Source: Chryseobacterium gregarium DSM 19109
Lineage (GTDB): Bacteria; Bacteroidota; Bacteroidia; Flavobacteriales; Weeksellaceae
Length of the DNA: 64,000 nt
Assembly (NCBI RefSeq): GCF_000430845.1
Contig: NZ_AUMU01000013.1
Span: 1-64,000 of the forward strand
Reading direction: 5' to 3'
The stretch's first letter is position 1. The number at the start of each line of letters is the position of its first letter. Shown piece after piece: positions 1 to 8,348 of the stretch. The translations under genes and the position numbers were made by a program. Under the pieces are notes generated by a model, which searched no databases, had not been told where the DNA came from, and saw nothing but the letters and a program-made list of their open reading frames with translations.

Positions 1-1
1 G

Positions 2-75
2 TGAGCGCGAAAGGATTCGAACCTTTGACCGTCTGCTTAGAAGGCAGATGCTCTATCCAGCTGAGCTACGCACCC
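2..75 (-). tRNA. tRNA-Arg (anticodon TCT)
   Basis: Read on the minus strand it folds as a standard cloverleaf. The acceptor arms GGGTGCG and CGCGCTC pair with one G-T, the anticodon stem TCTGC/GCAGA encloses CTTCTAA, and the T-loop is TTCGAAT. Anticodon TCT decodes AGA. The discriminator base is A. Position 1 would be the first C of the CCA tail, so whether CCA is encoded lies outside the window. It is the last gene of a three-tRNA minus-strand cluster. Confidence 0.95.
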
Positions 76-107
76 ATTAAATAATTTTGAGAAAACTATT
101 AAAACAG

Positions 108-182
108 TCGGGGCGGCAGGATTCGAACCTGCGACCTCCTGGTCCCAAACCAGGCGCGATGACCGGACTACGCTACGCCCCG
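108..182 (-). tRNA. tRNA-Pro (anticodon TGG)
   Basis: The minus strand starts CGGGGCG and ends CGCCCCG plus discriminator A. The anticodon stem CCTGG/CCAGG holds TTTGGGA, giving anticodon TGG. The T-arm GCAGG/CCTGC encloses TTCGAAT. CCA is not encoded after the discriminator. It lies 23 bases upstream, in transcription order, of the serine tRNA's other neighbour, and 32 bases before the arginine tRNA. Confidence 0.95.
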
Positions 183-205
183 AATATGTTGTAAGAAAAA
201 GAATG

Positions 206-290
206 CGGAGGGTAAGGGATTCGAACCCTTGCGACACTTTCGCGTCGACAGTTTAGCAAACTGCTCCATTAACCACTCTGGCAACCCTCC
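206..290 (-). tRNA. tRNA-Ser (anticodon GCT)
   Basis: A class II tRNA with the long variable arm typical of serine. The acceptor stem GGAGGGT/ACCCTCC is fully paired, the discriminator is G, and the anticodon loop TTGCTAA gives GCT, reading AGC/AGT. The variable arm pairs CGAC with GTCG around a GCGAAA-type loop. CCA is not encoded. It is first in the Ser-Pro-Arg minus-strand order. Confidence 0.95.
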
Positions 291-425
291 TTTATCTTTA
301 ATTTTTAATGATCGTTGTTCCGTTATTGCGAGTGCAAATATAGAATAGATTTCGTTATATACCAAATATTTTTCAAGAAAAATTTGCGTATTTTTGAGGT
401 GATAAACGACCAGAAAAATAAACAA

Positions 426-1451
426 ATGCGTAAAACATTATATATCATCGGATTAAGTACCTTTGTTTTTTCGTGTACTTCCCAGCAGAGTGCCCGTAAA
501 AAACAATACATTCCCAGAACCCCTTCGGTACAGCCAAAAACGGCGGTGAAAACCCCGGCCGAAAAGCCGAAACCTAAGGTTACGACGGAACACGGAGTAG
601 AATTTTTCACGACCAATATTGCAGATATTGCAAAGAATGACAATACGGCCAGTTATGGTTCCATTGTTTCTGCAAAGCCTGCCGGCTATAAAGTCGTGAA
701 AACCTATTTTCCTGCCGTTGCGCAGAACTTCAGGCAGCGGTATCTTATTCTGCATTACACGGCATTGCCGGACGATAAATCAATTACTGTTCTTTCACAG
801 CAGGCGGTAAGTGCCCATTATCTGGTTAACAATACCGGAGATAATGAGATTTACCAGCTGGTGGATGAAAATAAAAGGGCTTATCATGCCGGAGTCAGTG
901 CCTGGAGGGCTGATAAAAACCTTAATGATACCTCCATAGGAATTGAAATTGTAAATATGGGTTATACCGCTGACGCTTCTGGGAAAAAGATTTTTGTTCC
1001 TTTTGATGAGGCCCAGGTAATAAAAGTAGCCGCTTTGGTAAAAGATATTGCCACACGGTACCAGATCCCGGCCACCAATATCCTGGCCCATTCAGATATT
1101 GCCCCGACCAGGAAACAGGATCCGGGTCCTTTGTTCCCGTGGAAAAAACTGTATGATGAATACCAGATCGGGATGTGGTATGATGAATCCATCAGACAAG
1201 GGTATTATGATCTGGCGACCTCCACGGATTTCCAGGCGAAATATATTGATCCTGCCTTTATCTTCAGTGTTCAGACGCAGCTTCAGAAATTCGGATACGC
1301 GCTGGACCTGAGCGGAAAATGGGATGATGCGACCAAGAAAACCATTGAAGCATTCCAATATCATTTCCGTCCGCAAAACTATGACGGGATTATGGATGCC
1401 GAAACATTGTCCATATTACAGGCTTTAATACAAAAATACCCGGTAAAATAA
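426..1451 (+). CDS. Lipoprotein N-acetylmuramoyl-L-alanine amidase (Amidase_2 plus peptidoglycan-binding domain)
   Basis: Predicted zinc amidase that cuts the bond between MurNAc and the stem peptide, anchored in the envelope. The start at 426 is preferred over an in-frame ATG at 315 because it places a lipoprotein signal (lipobox FVFSC) at the N-terminus; 341 residues result. An Amidase_2 domain spans roughly residues 95-250, with the expected zinc ligands His110 (LHYTA), His222 (LAHSDIAP) and Asp232 (DPGPLFPW). The C-terminal 75 residues look like a PG_binding_1 module (VQTQLQKFGY, later GIMDAETL). A pro/lys-rich linker follows the signal. Monocistronic, facing away from the tRNAs. Whether it acts in recycling, division or envelope turnover cannot be told from the sequence. 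Confidence 0.88.
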   Translation: MRKTLYIIGLSTFVFSCTSQQSARKKQYIPRTPSVQPKTAVKTPAEKPKPKVTTEHGVEFFTTNIADIAKNDNTASYGSIVSAKPAGYKVVKTYFPAVAQNFRQRYLILHYTALPDDKSITVLSQQAVSAHYLVNNTGDNEIYQLVDENKRAYHAGVSAWRADKNLNDTSIGIEIVNMGYTADASGKKIFVPFDEAQVIKVAALVKDIATRYQIPATNILAHSDIAPTRKQDPGPLFPWKKLYDEYQIGMWYDESIRQGYYDLATSTDFQAKYIDPAFIFSVQTQLQKFGYALDLSGKWDDATKKTIEAFQYHFRPQNYDGIMDAETLSILQALIQKYPVK

Positions 1452-1557
1452 AATGGAATTATTTAGCAATCTGTCATTGTAACAATCTATGAATAGCTAT
1501 ACGATTTTATTGTTAAATTGCTGCGTTGTTAAATGGGAACATTAATTTAAATAAATT

Positions 1558-2958
1558 ATGGAAAATTTCAGAAAAGAGAGTGATTTATTGGGCGTACTGG
1601 ACGTTCCTGTAAATGCTTATTATGGAGTACAGACACAAAGAGCAATCAATAATTTTAAAATATCAGGGCAGCTTTTATCCTCTTATCCTCAGTTTATCAG
1701 AGGGCTGGCCTATGTTAAAAAAGCCGCTGCCAAGACCAACTATGAGCTGGGCCTTCTTGATGAGAAACTGTATTACAGCATTACTGAAACCTGTGATGAA
1801 TTAATCAATGGCGAACTTCACGAACAGTTTCCGGTAGATATGATTCAGGGCGGGGCAGGAACCTCGATCAATATGAACGCCAATGAAGTGATTGCCAACA
1901 GGGTACTGGAGAAATTAGGAAAAGATAAAGGGCAGTATGAGTTTTGTTCACCCAATGATCATATCAACCTTTCCCAGTCTACCAATGATGCTTATCCTAC
2001 GGCAATAAAAATGGGATTGTTGCAGATGAATGCTACACTGGTTGAAAAACTGGATAAAATTGTTCAGGCGTTCAGGGCAAAAGGGCAGGAGTTTCAAGAT
2101 GTAATCAAAATGGGCAGAACGCAGCTCCAGGATGCCGTTCCGATGACTTTGGGACAGGAGTTTGAGGCATTTGCAGCGACTCTGGAAGAAGATATCTCCA
2201 GGCTTAACAACAACGCTGATCTTTTCGTGGAGGTGAATATGGGGGCAACGGCCATTGGGACCGGAATAAATGCTCCCGTAGGATATGCGGTTCTTTGTGC
2301 TAAAAACTTAGCCCAGATTACCGGTTTTCCTGTCGTTTCCGCACCTAATCTGGTAGAAGCCACACCTGATACAGGTTCTTATGTGATTTATTCTTCAGCC
2401 ATGAAGCGCCTTGCCGTGAAGCTGTCCAAAATCTGTAATGACTTAAGGTTGCTTTCATCAGGGCCGAGAGCCGGGCTTTTTGAAATTAATCTTCCGCCTA
2501 TGCAGCCGGGATCTTCCATCATGCCGGGAAAAGTGAATCCTGTTATTCCGGAAGTGGTCAACCAGGTATGTTTTAAAGTATTCGGAAACGATCTTACCGT
2601 AACTTTTGCTGCGGAAGCGGGACAGCTGCAGCTGAATGTGATGGAGCCGGTGCTTTCCCATGCTATTATGGAGAATATCCATTTCCTTTGCAATGCTCTG
2701 GATACACTGCGTGAAAAATGTGTTACCGGAATCACGGCAAACCGTGAAGTCTGCCTGAATATGGTAAAGCACAGCATTGGGATTGTAACGGCACTCAACC
2801 CTTATATCGGCTACAAATATTCTACGGAAATTGCCAAAGAATCGCTGGAAACAGGGAAAAGCGTTTACAATCTGGTGTTGGAGAAAGGAATTCTGTCTCA
2901 GGAAAAACTGGATGAAATCCTTGATCCCAGAAACATGCTGAAACCGCACAACAAATAA
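1558..2958 (+). CDS. aspA: Aspartate ammonia-lyase
   Basis: Converts L-aspartate to fumarate and ammonia. The 466-residue length matches aspartases. It has the fumarase/aspartase superfamily signature GSSIMPGKVNP at about residues 318-328, which carries the catalytic-loop serine, and earlier blocks GGAGTSINMNANEV and SQSTNDAYPTA. The fumarase C alternative is close in sequence, but NEVIANR, the TFAAEAGQLQLNVMEP block and the overall similarity favour aspartase. The ATG at 1558 follows a 106-base intergenic stretch with no clear promoter. Soluble homotetramer in known members. Followed by a perfect 15-base inverted repeat. Confidence 0.9.
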   Translation: MENFRKESDLLGVLDVPVNAYYGVQTQRAINNFKISGQLLSSYPQFIRGLAYVKKAAAKTNYELGLLDEKLYYSITETCDELINGELHEQFPVDMIQGGAGTSINMNANEVIANRVLEKLGKDKGQYEFCSPNDHINLSQSTNDAYPTAIKMGLLQMNATLVEKLDKIVQAFRAKGQEFQDVIKMGRTQLQDAVPMTLGQEFEAFAATLEEDISRLNNNADLFVEVNMGATAIGTGINAPVGYAVLCAKNLAQITGFPVVSAPNLVEATPDTGSYVIYSSAMKRLAVKLSKICNDLRLLSSGPRAGLFEINLPPMQPGSSIMPGKVNPVIPEVVNQVCFKVFGNDLTVTFAAEAGQLQLNVMEPVLSHAIMENIHFLCNALDTLREKCVTGITANREVCLNMVKHSIGIVTALNPYIGYKYSTEIAKESLETGKSVYNLVLEKGILSQEKLDEILDPRNMLKPHNK

Positions 2959-2962
2959 AATT

Positions 2963-3015
2963 AATGATAAGTGATGATGGGTAAGCTCTCTGAAGATCAT
3001 TCATCACTTATCATT
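2963..3015. repeat. 15-base perfect inverted repeat between aspA and a glycosyltransferase
   Basis: Bases 2963-2977 (AATGATAAGTGATGA) are exactly complementary to 3001-3015, separated by 23 bases. There is no T-run immediately after, so it is not a textbook intrinsic terminator, though it could end aspA transcription. Its words (GATAAGTGATGA, GATGGGTAA) resemble those of the intergenic repeat at 20068-20137. Confidence 0.8.
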
Positions 3016-3048
3016 CATCATGTATAAACCATCAATTATTTATCTGCT

Positions 3049-3903
3049 TTGAAATTTCTGATCATCATTCCTGCCCATAATGAAGAAATGCATCTTCCAT
3101 TGACCCTGGATTCCTTACAGCAGCAGACGTACAGTGATTTTAAGGTAGTGGCTGTCAATGACGGGTCAACCGATAAAACGGCTGATATAATCAAAAAATA
3201 TACCGATCAGGATTCCCGTTTTGGAACGGTTAATCTTCAGAAATCAGCACATCAGCCGGGATCAAAAGTGGTCAGTGCCTTTAAAAACGGACTGAATACT
3301 CAGAATATGGATGAATTTGATATCATCTGTAAATTTGATGCTGATATTATTCTCCCCGGAAATTACCTCAATACCATAGCGGAAGCCTTTAAAAGCCATC
3401 CCGATTACGGCCTGGTAGGCGGGCTTTTATATGTTGAAAAAGACGGAAGCTGGATATACGAGGGCAATTCCAATAAATATCACGTCCGCGGACCGTTAAA
3501 AGCATACCGGAGAGAAAGTTATATCCGGATGGAGGGAATCCGTGAAACTTTGGGTTGGGATAATATTGACTCTATTTTACTGCAGAACCTTGGCTGGAAG
3601 GAGGTGGTCCTGCCTGAGCTGCATGTAAAGCTGATTAAAGTAAAAGGTGCCGACTATACCATAAAACCGGCAAAATATTATGGAAAGTATTTTTATTTCC
3701 TGGGATTAAATAGGTTTTTAGCCTACATCGCATCCTTCAAAGAAGCCACAAAAAGCAGGTCTGCCAAATTCTTCTTTTCGATCATCAGAGCTTATGAACA
3801 CTGTCGTTCTCAGCGGCTGGAATTAAAAATTTCCAGAGATGAACAAAAAGCCGTTAACCGCCAGCGCTGGAATATGCTGAAAAAAAAGTGGCTGAAAATG
3901 TAA
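3049..3903 (+). CDS. Glycosyltransferase family 2
   Basis: GT-A fold enzyme likely to transfer a sugar from a nucleotide donor during surface glycan or glycolipid assembly. The N-terminus has the GT2 pattern IIPAHNEE, then VAVNDGSTDKT, then the metal-binding KFDADI near residues 98-103. 284 residues, no membrane segment. The only available start after the upstream in-frame TAA at 3025 is TTG at 3049; no ATG lies in between. The next gene also begins with TTG. It opens a four-gene glycan block with a GT-like protein, a flippase and an FkbM methyltransferase. Substrate unknown. Confidence 0.82.
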   Translation: MKFLIIIPAHNEEMHLPLTLDSLQQQTYSDFKVVAVNDGSTDKTADIIKKYTDQDSRFGTVNLQKSAHQPGSKVVSAFKNGLNTQNMDEFDIICKFDADIILPGNYLNTIAEAFKSHPDYGLVGGLLYVEKDGSWIYEGNSNKYHVRGPLKAYRRESYIRMEGIRETLGWDNIDSILLQNLGWKEVVLPELHVKLIKVKGADYTIKPAKYYGKYFYFLGLNRFLAYIASFKEATKSRSAKFFFSIIRAYEHCRSQRLELKISRDEQKAVNRQRWNMLKKKWLKM

Positions 3904-3978
3904 TTTATAAAGAGAATAAATAAATAACCTTACTTTTCTTTAAAAGGATGATCTTCGCATGACTAAACTCAACAGAAT

Positions 3979-5025
3979 TTGAAAAAAATAGCTTACATAG
4001 AAATCGATACGCATGCTGAAGTGGCCCGGGATTTTATGGAAATCATGCGGGATTCCGATGTATTTCAGGTGGATTATTATTTTTCAGAAAAAATTAAAGG
4101 TCAGATCAGAGATTCAGGGCAGGACATCTTTTTGTCTGACAGTTCGATGATTTTGGATCAGCTCAGGCAGAAAAAATATGACCTTGTCGTCATCGGAACG
4201 GTTCATCGTTATTTCAGTACCTTTCTTGCAATTGTAAAGAAATACAATTCGGCAGTTATTGTTCACAATATTAATTTTATGAACAGTTCTCGGCTGGGCT
4301 TGATAAAAAACATTTATAAGGAAGATATGCTGTACAGGATCAAGCTTTTCTGGAAAGAAGGTCTGTCCGATGCGCCTAAAGTGTATCAACAGGCAAAAAA
4401 TCTGTTGGTACTCGATGAAAACCTATCTTCCGGCCGGTTGAAGTTCCTGCCTGTTTTTTACACAAGGAAAATTGAAAATCATCCGAAGAAGGATTCGGTT
4501 ATTGTGATTCCGGGCGGGGTATCACAAATGAGAAGGAATTACAGCCATATTTTTAAAACCATTGAAAACCTGACCACTGATGAGCCTTTCAATTTTGTAT
4601 TTCTCGGAAAAGCAAAAGGTACAGAGCTTGAACATCTGAAAAAATTATCATTAAACCTGCCTCAAAATATCAGCATCACCTGGTTTTCAGAAAGGGTGGG
4701 GCAAGAGGATTTTGAAAGATGGATGCAGCAGGCCGATGTACTGTGGTGTCCCATTCAGCCGGAAACAGAATTTTTCAGCCGGAAAGAAGTATACGGCAAG
4801 ACAAAAATGACAGGGAATTCAGGAGACGCCATTAAATATGGTAAACCCGCTGTTTTTCCTCTGAATTACCCATCTGTATCGGATTTTATTATTTCCGAGC
4901 ATGAAGATATTCTGGAGCAATTTAAAACGCTTAAAAACACTTCATTTGATTTTCAGAAAATGTATGCTAAAGAAATTGTTCAGGAACGAATTGAAAAAGT
5001 CCTGCAAGCACTGACGGCTATTTGA
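3979..5025 (+). CDS. Glycosyltransferase-like protein of the glycan block
   Basis: 348 residues, no signal peptide. The N-terminal half has alternating hydrophobic strands (KYDLVVIGTVH) as in a Rossmann domain. The C-terminal half (SVIVIPGGVSQ, FNFVFLGKAKG, then QQADVLWCPI and GDAIKYGKPAVFP) resembles the donor-binding half of GT-B glycosyltransferases of the GT4 type, including an acidic/Gly-rich segment where the nucleotide sugar would sit. I cannot assign a specific family. The start is TTG at 3979 (TTG AAA AAA ATA). It overlaps the flippase gene tail-to-tail by 8 bases. Neighbours suggest a role in surface polysaccharide synthesis. Confidence 0.6.
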   Translation: MKKIAYIEIDTHAEVARDFMEIMRDSDVFQVDYYFSEKIKGQIRDSGQDIFLSDSSMILDQLRQKKYDLVVIGTVHRYFSTFLAIVKKYNSAVIVHNINFMNSSRLGLIKNIYKEDMLYRIKLFWKEGLSDAPKVYQQAKNLLVLDENLSSGRLKFLPVFYTRKIENHPKKDSVIVIPGGVSQMRRNYSHIFKTIENLTTDEPFNFVFLGKAKGTELEHLKKLSLNLPQNISITWFSERVGQEDFERWMQQADVLWCPIQPETEFFSRKEVYGKTKMTGNSGDAIKYGKPAVFPLNYPSVSDFIISEHEDILEQFKTLKNTSFDFQKMYAKEIVQERIEKVLQALTAI

Positions 5026-6496
5026 ACTTAAAAATGCTTTTGATGAAGTTTTTATTTAAATAATCCTCCAAAGGAAAGACTTTGGTGAAATAATTCCCGA
5101 TAAAAATCAATAACAGAACAACTGCGGGTTTGTAAATCAGGTTAATGAAATTATTATTGAAGTTCGGTAAAACAATGGCTACCGTAATTGCCAGCGTACA
5201 GATAATCGATACGAAAATCATTTCAATGGTCAGCGGAGAAACTTTAAATACGAAATAATTGAACACTACTTTGACAACGTTGTAAGTGGTTAATGAAATT
5301 GCTGTGGATAAAGCAATCCCAATAAGCTGAAGGTCGGTATTTTTAATAAAGTAAAGATTCAGTCCGATGGTTAATCCGGCCAGCAAAAGCATCACCAGGA
5401 TATTGAACCTATAGTGTTTTGAAAGTGAAATGATATTGCCGTTGAATCCTGTAGCCAGGTCAATCAGGACCGCAGAACCCCAGATCCAGATCACAGGCTC
5501 ATATTCCCTGAGCAGCACTCCGTTTTTAGGCATGAATTGAGTCAGAAAAGGAAATCCAACCATGATGCATGAAAATAAAACGGCTCCTAAAAAATAGAGG
5601 GTTAAAGAGGTTTTTTTATGAAACCGGTCCAGTCCTTCCATATCGCCGTCGGCCAGGTTTTTACTGATAATCGGTGCTGAAATATTGAAGAGCCCCAGCT
5701 GCGGGATAGAAATCAGGGAAATCAGAGCATACAGGACAGAATAAATTCCGTTTTCTTCCATTCCCATAAACTCTCCGATCATAAAGCTGTTGATGGCTAA
5801 ATAATTCCCGAAAGTTCCCAGGAACCCGAAGAAACTGTAATTGAGGAACTCTTTCCAGAATCCGTCTTTTTTAAAGTAACCGGTACTGAAATCTAAACTG
5901 ACTCTGTCTAATTTGTTGGTATAGTAGATATATCCGAACAGCATCAGTGCAAACATTCCGAAGAAAAAGGCCAGCGCAATTTTTTGGGATAGGGCAAAAT
6001 AGAAGAACAGGCAGAAAGCTCCCAGATTGGCTATTTTAGGGAAAAGATTATCAAAAATATTAGAGACGACGATGCGTTTGTAATTGGAAGTGTATTTATT
6101 GAAGATGGCGCATAAAGACAAAACCAGAATCAACGGCAGAATAATCCCTTTAATGGCCCAGGCCTGGGTCTGAAGAAACTTAGGATAAAAATAAGGGATT
6201 ACAAAAAATACACCGCAAAAGATAATAAAATTAATGAAAATAGCAAGCAGGGACAGCGAAAGCATATTCTGGTTCTTGCCGTCCTGCTGTACGCTGTGAA
6301 AAAATTTAACATTTGCGTATGATATTCCGAAAACAACAAAAGGAACGAGCATTTCTGCCGTCTGCATGCTGTACCGCAATTTCCCGTAAAACTCAAAATC
6401 ATTGGGGAAGATAAAAATCGCAGAGACCGTACCAAGCAAAAACCCTACATAGCCGATGATGGAATATTTAAATCCCTGCCTTGCCACTACACTCAT
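5018..6496 (-). CDS. Oligosaccharide flippase / polysaccharide biosynthesis membrane protein (Wzx/MATE-like)
   Basis: About 492 residues with some 12-14 hydrophobic segments, the pattern of MOP-superfamily flippases that move lipid-linked glycans across the inner membrane. The N-terminus MSVVARQGFKYSIIGYVG is typical of such proteins. I chose the ATG at 6496 rather than the in-frame one at 6562, because the upstream FkbM gene ends at 6501 and this start gives a normal 4-base spacing; the upstream start would overlap FkbM by 62 bases. The stop interleaves with that of the convergent GT-like gene at 5018-5025. Co-transcribed with the FkbM gene. Confidence 0.85.
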   Translation of the reverse strand: MSVVARQGFKYSIIGYVGFLLGTVSAIFIFPNDFEFYGKLRYSMQTAEMLVPFVVFGISYANVKFFHSVQQDGKNQNMLSLSLLAIFINFIIFCGVFFVIPYFYPKFLQTQAWAIKGIILPLILVLSLCAIFNKYTSNYKRIVVSNIFDNLFPKIANLGAFCLFFYFALSQKIALAFFFGMFALMLFGYIYYTNKLDRVSLDFSTGYFKKDGFWKEFLNYSFFGFLGTFGNYLAINSFMIGEFMGMEENGIYSVLYALISLISIPQLGLFNISAPIISKNLADGDMEGLDRFHKKTSLTLYFLGAVLFSCIMVGFPFLTQFMPKNGVLLREYEPVIWIWGSAVLIDLATGFNGNIISLSKHYRFNILVMLLLAGLTIGLNLYFIKNTDLQLIGIALSTAISLTTYNVVKVVFNYFVFKVSPLTIEMIFVSIICTLAITVAIVLPNFNNNFINLIYKPAVVLLLIFIGNYFTKVFPLEDYLNKNFIKSIFKFK

Positions 6497-6500
6497 ATTT

Positions 6501-7295
6501 CTATTGGCTTTTAGGGATGAAAATAATATTGTTGATGTATTCCGTTTTATTTTTTTCGTCACCGGTATTTTTCAGCAGAATTTCTTCTGTTAATTTTTCA
6601 AGTTCGAAAGTATGCCGGTTCAGGTAATGGGCATTGTATTGCCAGGATTCTACTTCTGAGATTTCTTTCCAGATCGGCATTTCATGATGCCGCTGTTCCA
6701 TTTCCACCATAAGGGTGGGAGAGAACCGACGGATGATTTCCTTTGCTCCCAAAAGTGTTTTCATTTCATTGCCCTCTACATCGATTTTAATAAAATCCAG
6801 CTGTTGAAAATGCTCAATGGCTTCCCATTCATCAAGCTTCACTACCTCTACCTTTTCAGTATAGCTTTTTTCCTCACCCTTCTCTTTATAGTCAATATTA
6901 AGCTTTCCTCTGGAAGCAACAGCTTTGCCGTTGATGACGGGGACTTTAAATTCTGCAGTGGTATTTTCATCAGACAGCGCAAGGGGGAAGATCTTCATGG
7001 CCGGGAACAGTCTTTTCAGTCGTCTGTACAGCTTTTTATTCGGTTCAAAGGCATAAATGTGCTCATGGTCCAGAGTATTTTCCAGGTGATACAGAAAGGT
7101 ACCCACATTGGCTCCGATATCAAGAATCACGGCATTTTCAGGTAAAAATTCTTTAATCCATACCAGTTCCGGCTCTACGTTTCTTGCAGAAAAATTTTCT
7201 TTATTAAGATGGTTTAAGCTTTTAAAAAATCTTTTCTTATAAAAACTCGGACTGATGTACTGCAGTTTTTCAGCAATTCTTTGATACAGGGACAT
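6501..7295 (-). CDS. FkbM family SAM-dependent methyltransferase
   Basis: 264 residues. The segment ILDIGANVGTFLYHL is the SAM-binding motif I, and LDFIKIDVEGNEMKTLLGA followed by PTLMVEME is the characteristic FkbM C-terminal block. FkbM enzymes O-methylate sugars or polyketides; here the flippase directly downstream suggests methylation of a glycan. The start is ATG at 7295 (MSLYQRIAEK) rather than the in-frame upstream ATG at 7319, because a TATATTTG promoter box at 7317-7324 would lie inside or at the longer reading frame. Confidence 0.85.
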   Translation of the reverse strand: MSLYQRIAEKLQYISPSFYKKRFFKSLNHLNKENFSARNVEPELVWIKEFLPENAVILDIGANVGTFLYHLENTLDHEHIYAFEPNKKLYRRLKRLFPAMKIFPLALSDENTTAEFKVPVINGKAVASRGKLNIDYKEKGEEKSYTEKVEVVKLDEWEAIEHFQQLDFIKIDVEGNEMKTLLGAKEIIRRFSPTLMVEMEQRHHEMPIWKEISEVESWQYNAHYLNRHTFELEKLTEEILLKNTGDEKNKTEYINNIIFIPKSQ

Positions 7296-7316
7296 TGTTA
7301 CACTTTTGACAGGCGG

Positions 7317-7324
7317 CAAATATA
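7317..7324 (-). promoter_or_regulatory. Bacteroidota -7 promoter box for fkbM-flippase
   Basis: On the minus strand TATATTTG fits the TAnnTTTG consensus, 22 bases before the ATG at 7295. It supports the shorter start of the methyltransferase. No clear -33 TTTG is seen. Confidence 0.5.
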
Positions 7325-7422
7325 CGTAAAAATGTTAAATTGCTGTTAAAATAATCGTTATTTAAACAATTGTATGTCAATACATTATATTTATTTACTA
7401 TTTCAAAATAACTGAGATAAAA

Positions 7423-8094
7423 CTATGATTGTGACAGGGGAGCATTCAGGAAATCATTCAGCGGCTTCATGAGCGTAAAAATTTCCGTTAAGTTTTTTAC
7501 AGCATTTTTATGTGTTACTTCTTCGTCTTTCAGGTGATAAACGACAATAAAGCTTTTCAGTTTAAGGTATTCTGCCATCGGGTCTTCTTTTTCAAAGCCC
7601 TGAGGTATTTTTTTAAGCTTGTCGTCCTGATCCAGTTCCGCGAAATGTTTTTTGAAGTTTTTATCGTTTAAAATGGTAAGAAAATCTTTTCCGTACAGTG
7701 AGATTTCCTTTCTCAATTCCTTTAGAACGAAAGCTTCAGGCATATAAATCCCTCCGGCAATAAAAGATTTTCCGGGTTCCAGGTGAAGGTAATATCCGCC
7801 TTTGCTGCTGCCTTTTCCCATTCCCAAAGAAGCCCCGAAATTGGTTTTGTAAGGGATTTTATCTTTTGAGAACCGCGTATCGCGATAAATCCTGAACAAA
7901 GATTTCTTAGCATCAATTTTTGCCAGTTCCGGATCGAATTCAGACATTGCATTAATCAGGTCTTCCAAGAATACAATAATGTTTTCCCTTGCTTCAGTAT
8001 AGAGATGCTTGTTTTCAGCAAACCATTCACGGTTGTTATGTACAGTGAGTTTTTTAAGAAAATCAAAAACATGAGGAGAGATCAAAGCCGGCAT
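7423..8094 (-). CDS. DUF2461 family protein
   Basis: 223 residues, soluble. It matches the DUF2461/TIGR02453 family: an opening FDFLKKLTVHNNREWFAENK, then SLFRIYRDTRFSKDKIPYKT, then GGYYLHLEPG and AGGIYMPE. The family's biochemical role is not established. Monocistronic, between the FkbM promoter and a 250-base AT-rich gap leading to the DEAD-box helicase. The start ATG at 8094 gives the usual MPALISPHVFDFL N-terminus. Confidence 0.85.
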   Translation of the reverse strand: MPALISPHVFDFLKKLTVHNNREWFAENKHLYTEARENIIVFLEDLINAMSEFDPELAKIDAKKSLFRIYRDTRFSKDKIPYKTNFGASLGMGKGSSKGGYYLHLEPGKSFIAGGIYMPEAFVLKELRKEISLYGKDFLTILNDKNFKKHFAELDQDDKLKKIPQGFEKEDPMAEYLKLKSFIVVYHLKDEEVTHKNAVKNLTEIFTLMKPLNDFLNAPLSQS

Positions 8095-8320
8095 ATTGAT
8101 ATTTTATTCCAAATATAATTAAAACTGATGATAATATGGCCTGCTGTAATCTGAAATCCCCGTTTTTATGTCACTAAAACCAAGATTAAAAAAGATATTA
8201 ATTAAATAAAAATTAAAAAAAACATCCTTTTAATGCAAAAATTATAAAAGAATAATAGTATTTGAACGTTAAATTATTATATCTGTAACAAAAGTTAAAA
8301 CATAATTCAAATAATAGTTG

Positions 8321-8328
8321 TATCTTTG
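8321..8328 (+). promoter_or_regulatory. -7 promoter box for DEAD-box helicase
   Basis: TATCTTTG is a perfect TAnnTTTG box 20 bases before the helicase ATG at 8349. The 254 bases between 8095 and 8348 hold no gene and are strongly AT-rich. An obvious -33 TTTG at the right distance is missing. Confidence 0.55.
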
Positions 8329-8348
8329 CAAAAATTTTAAAATATTTA

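Noticed and set aside
323..1192. Minus-strand open frames across the amidase gene
   Set aside because: They have no family features and match the other strand's codon pattern; they are shadows.
6497..6562. Upstream start (ATG 6562) of the flippase
   Set aside because: It would overlap the FkbM gene by 62 bases. The start at 6496 gives a normal 4-base gap and a typical N-terminus.
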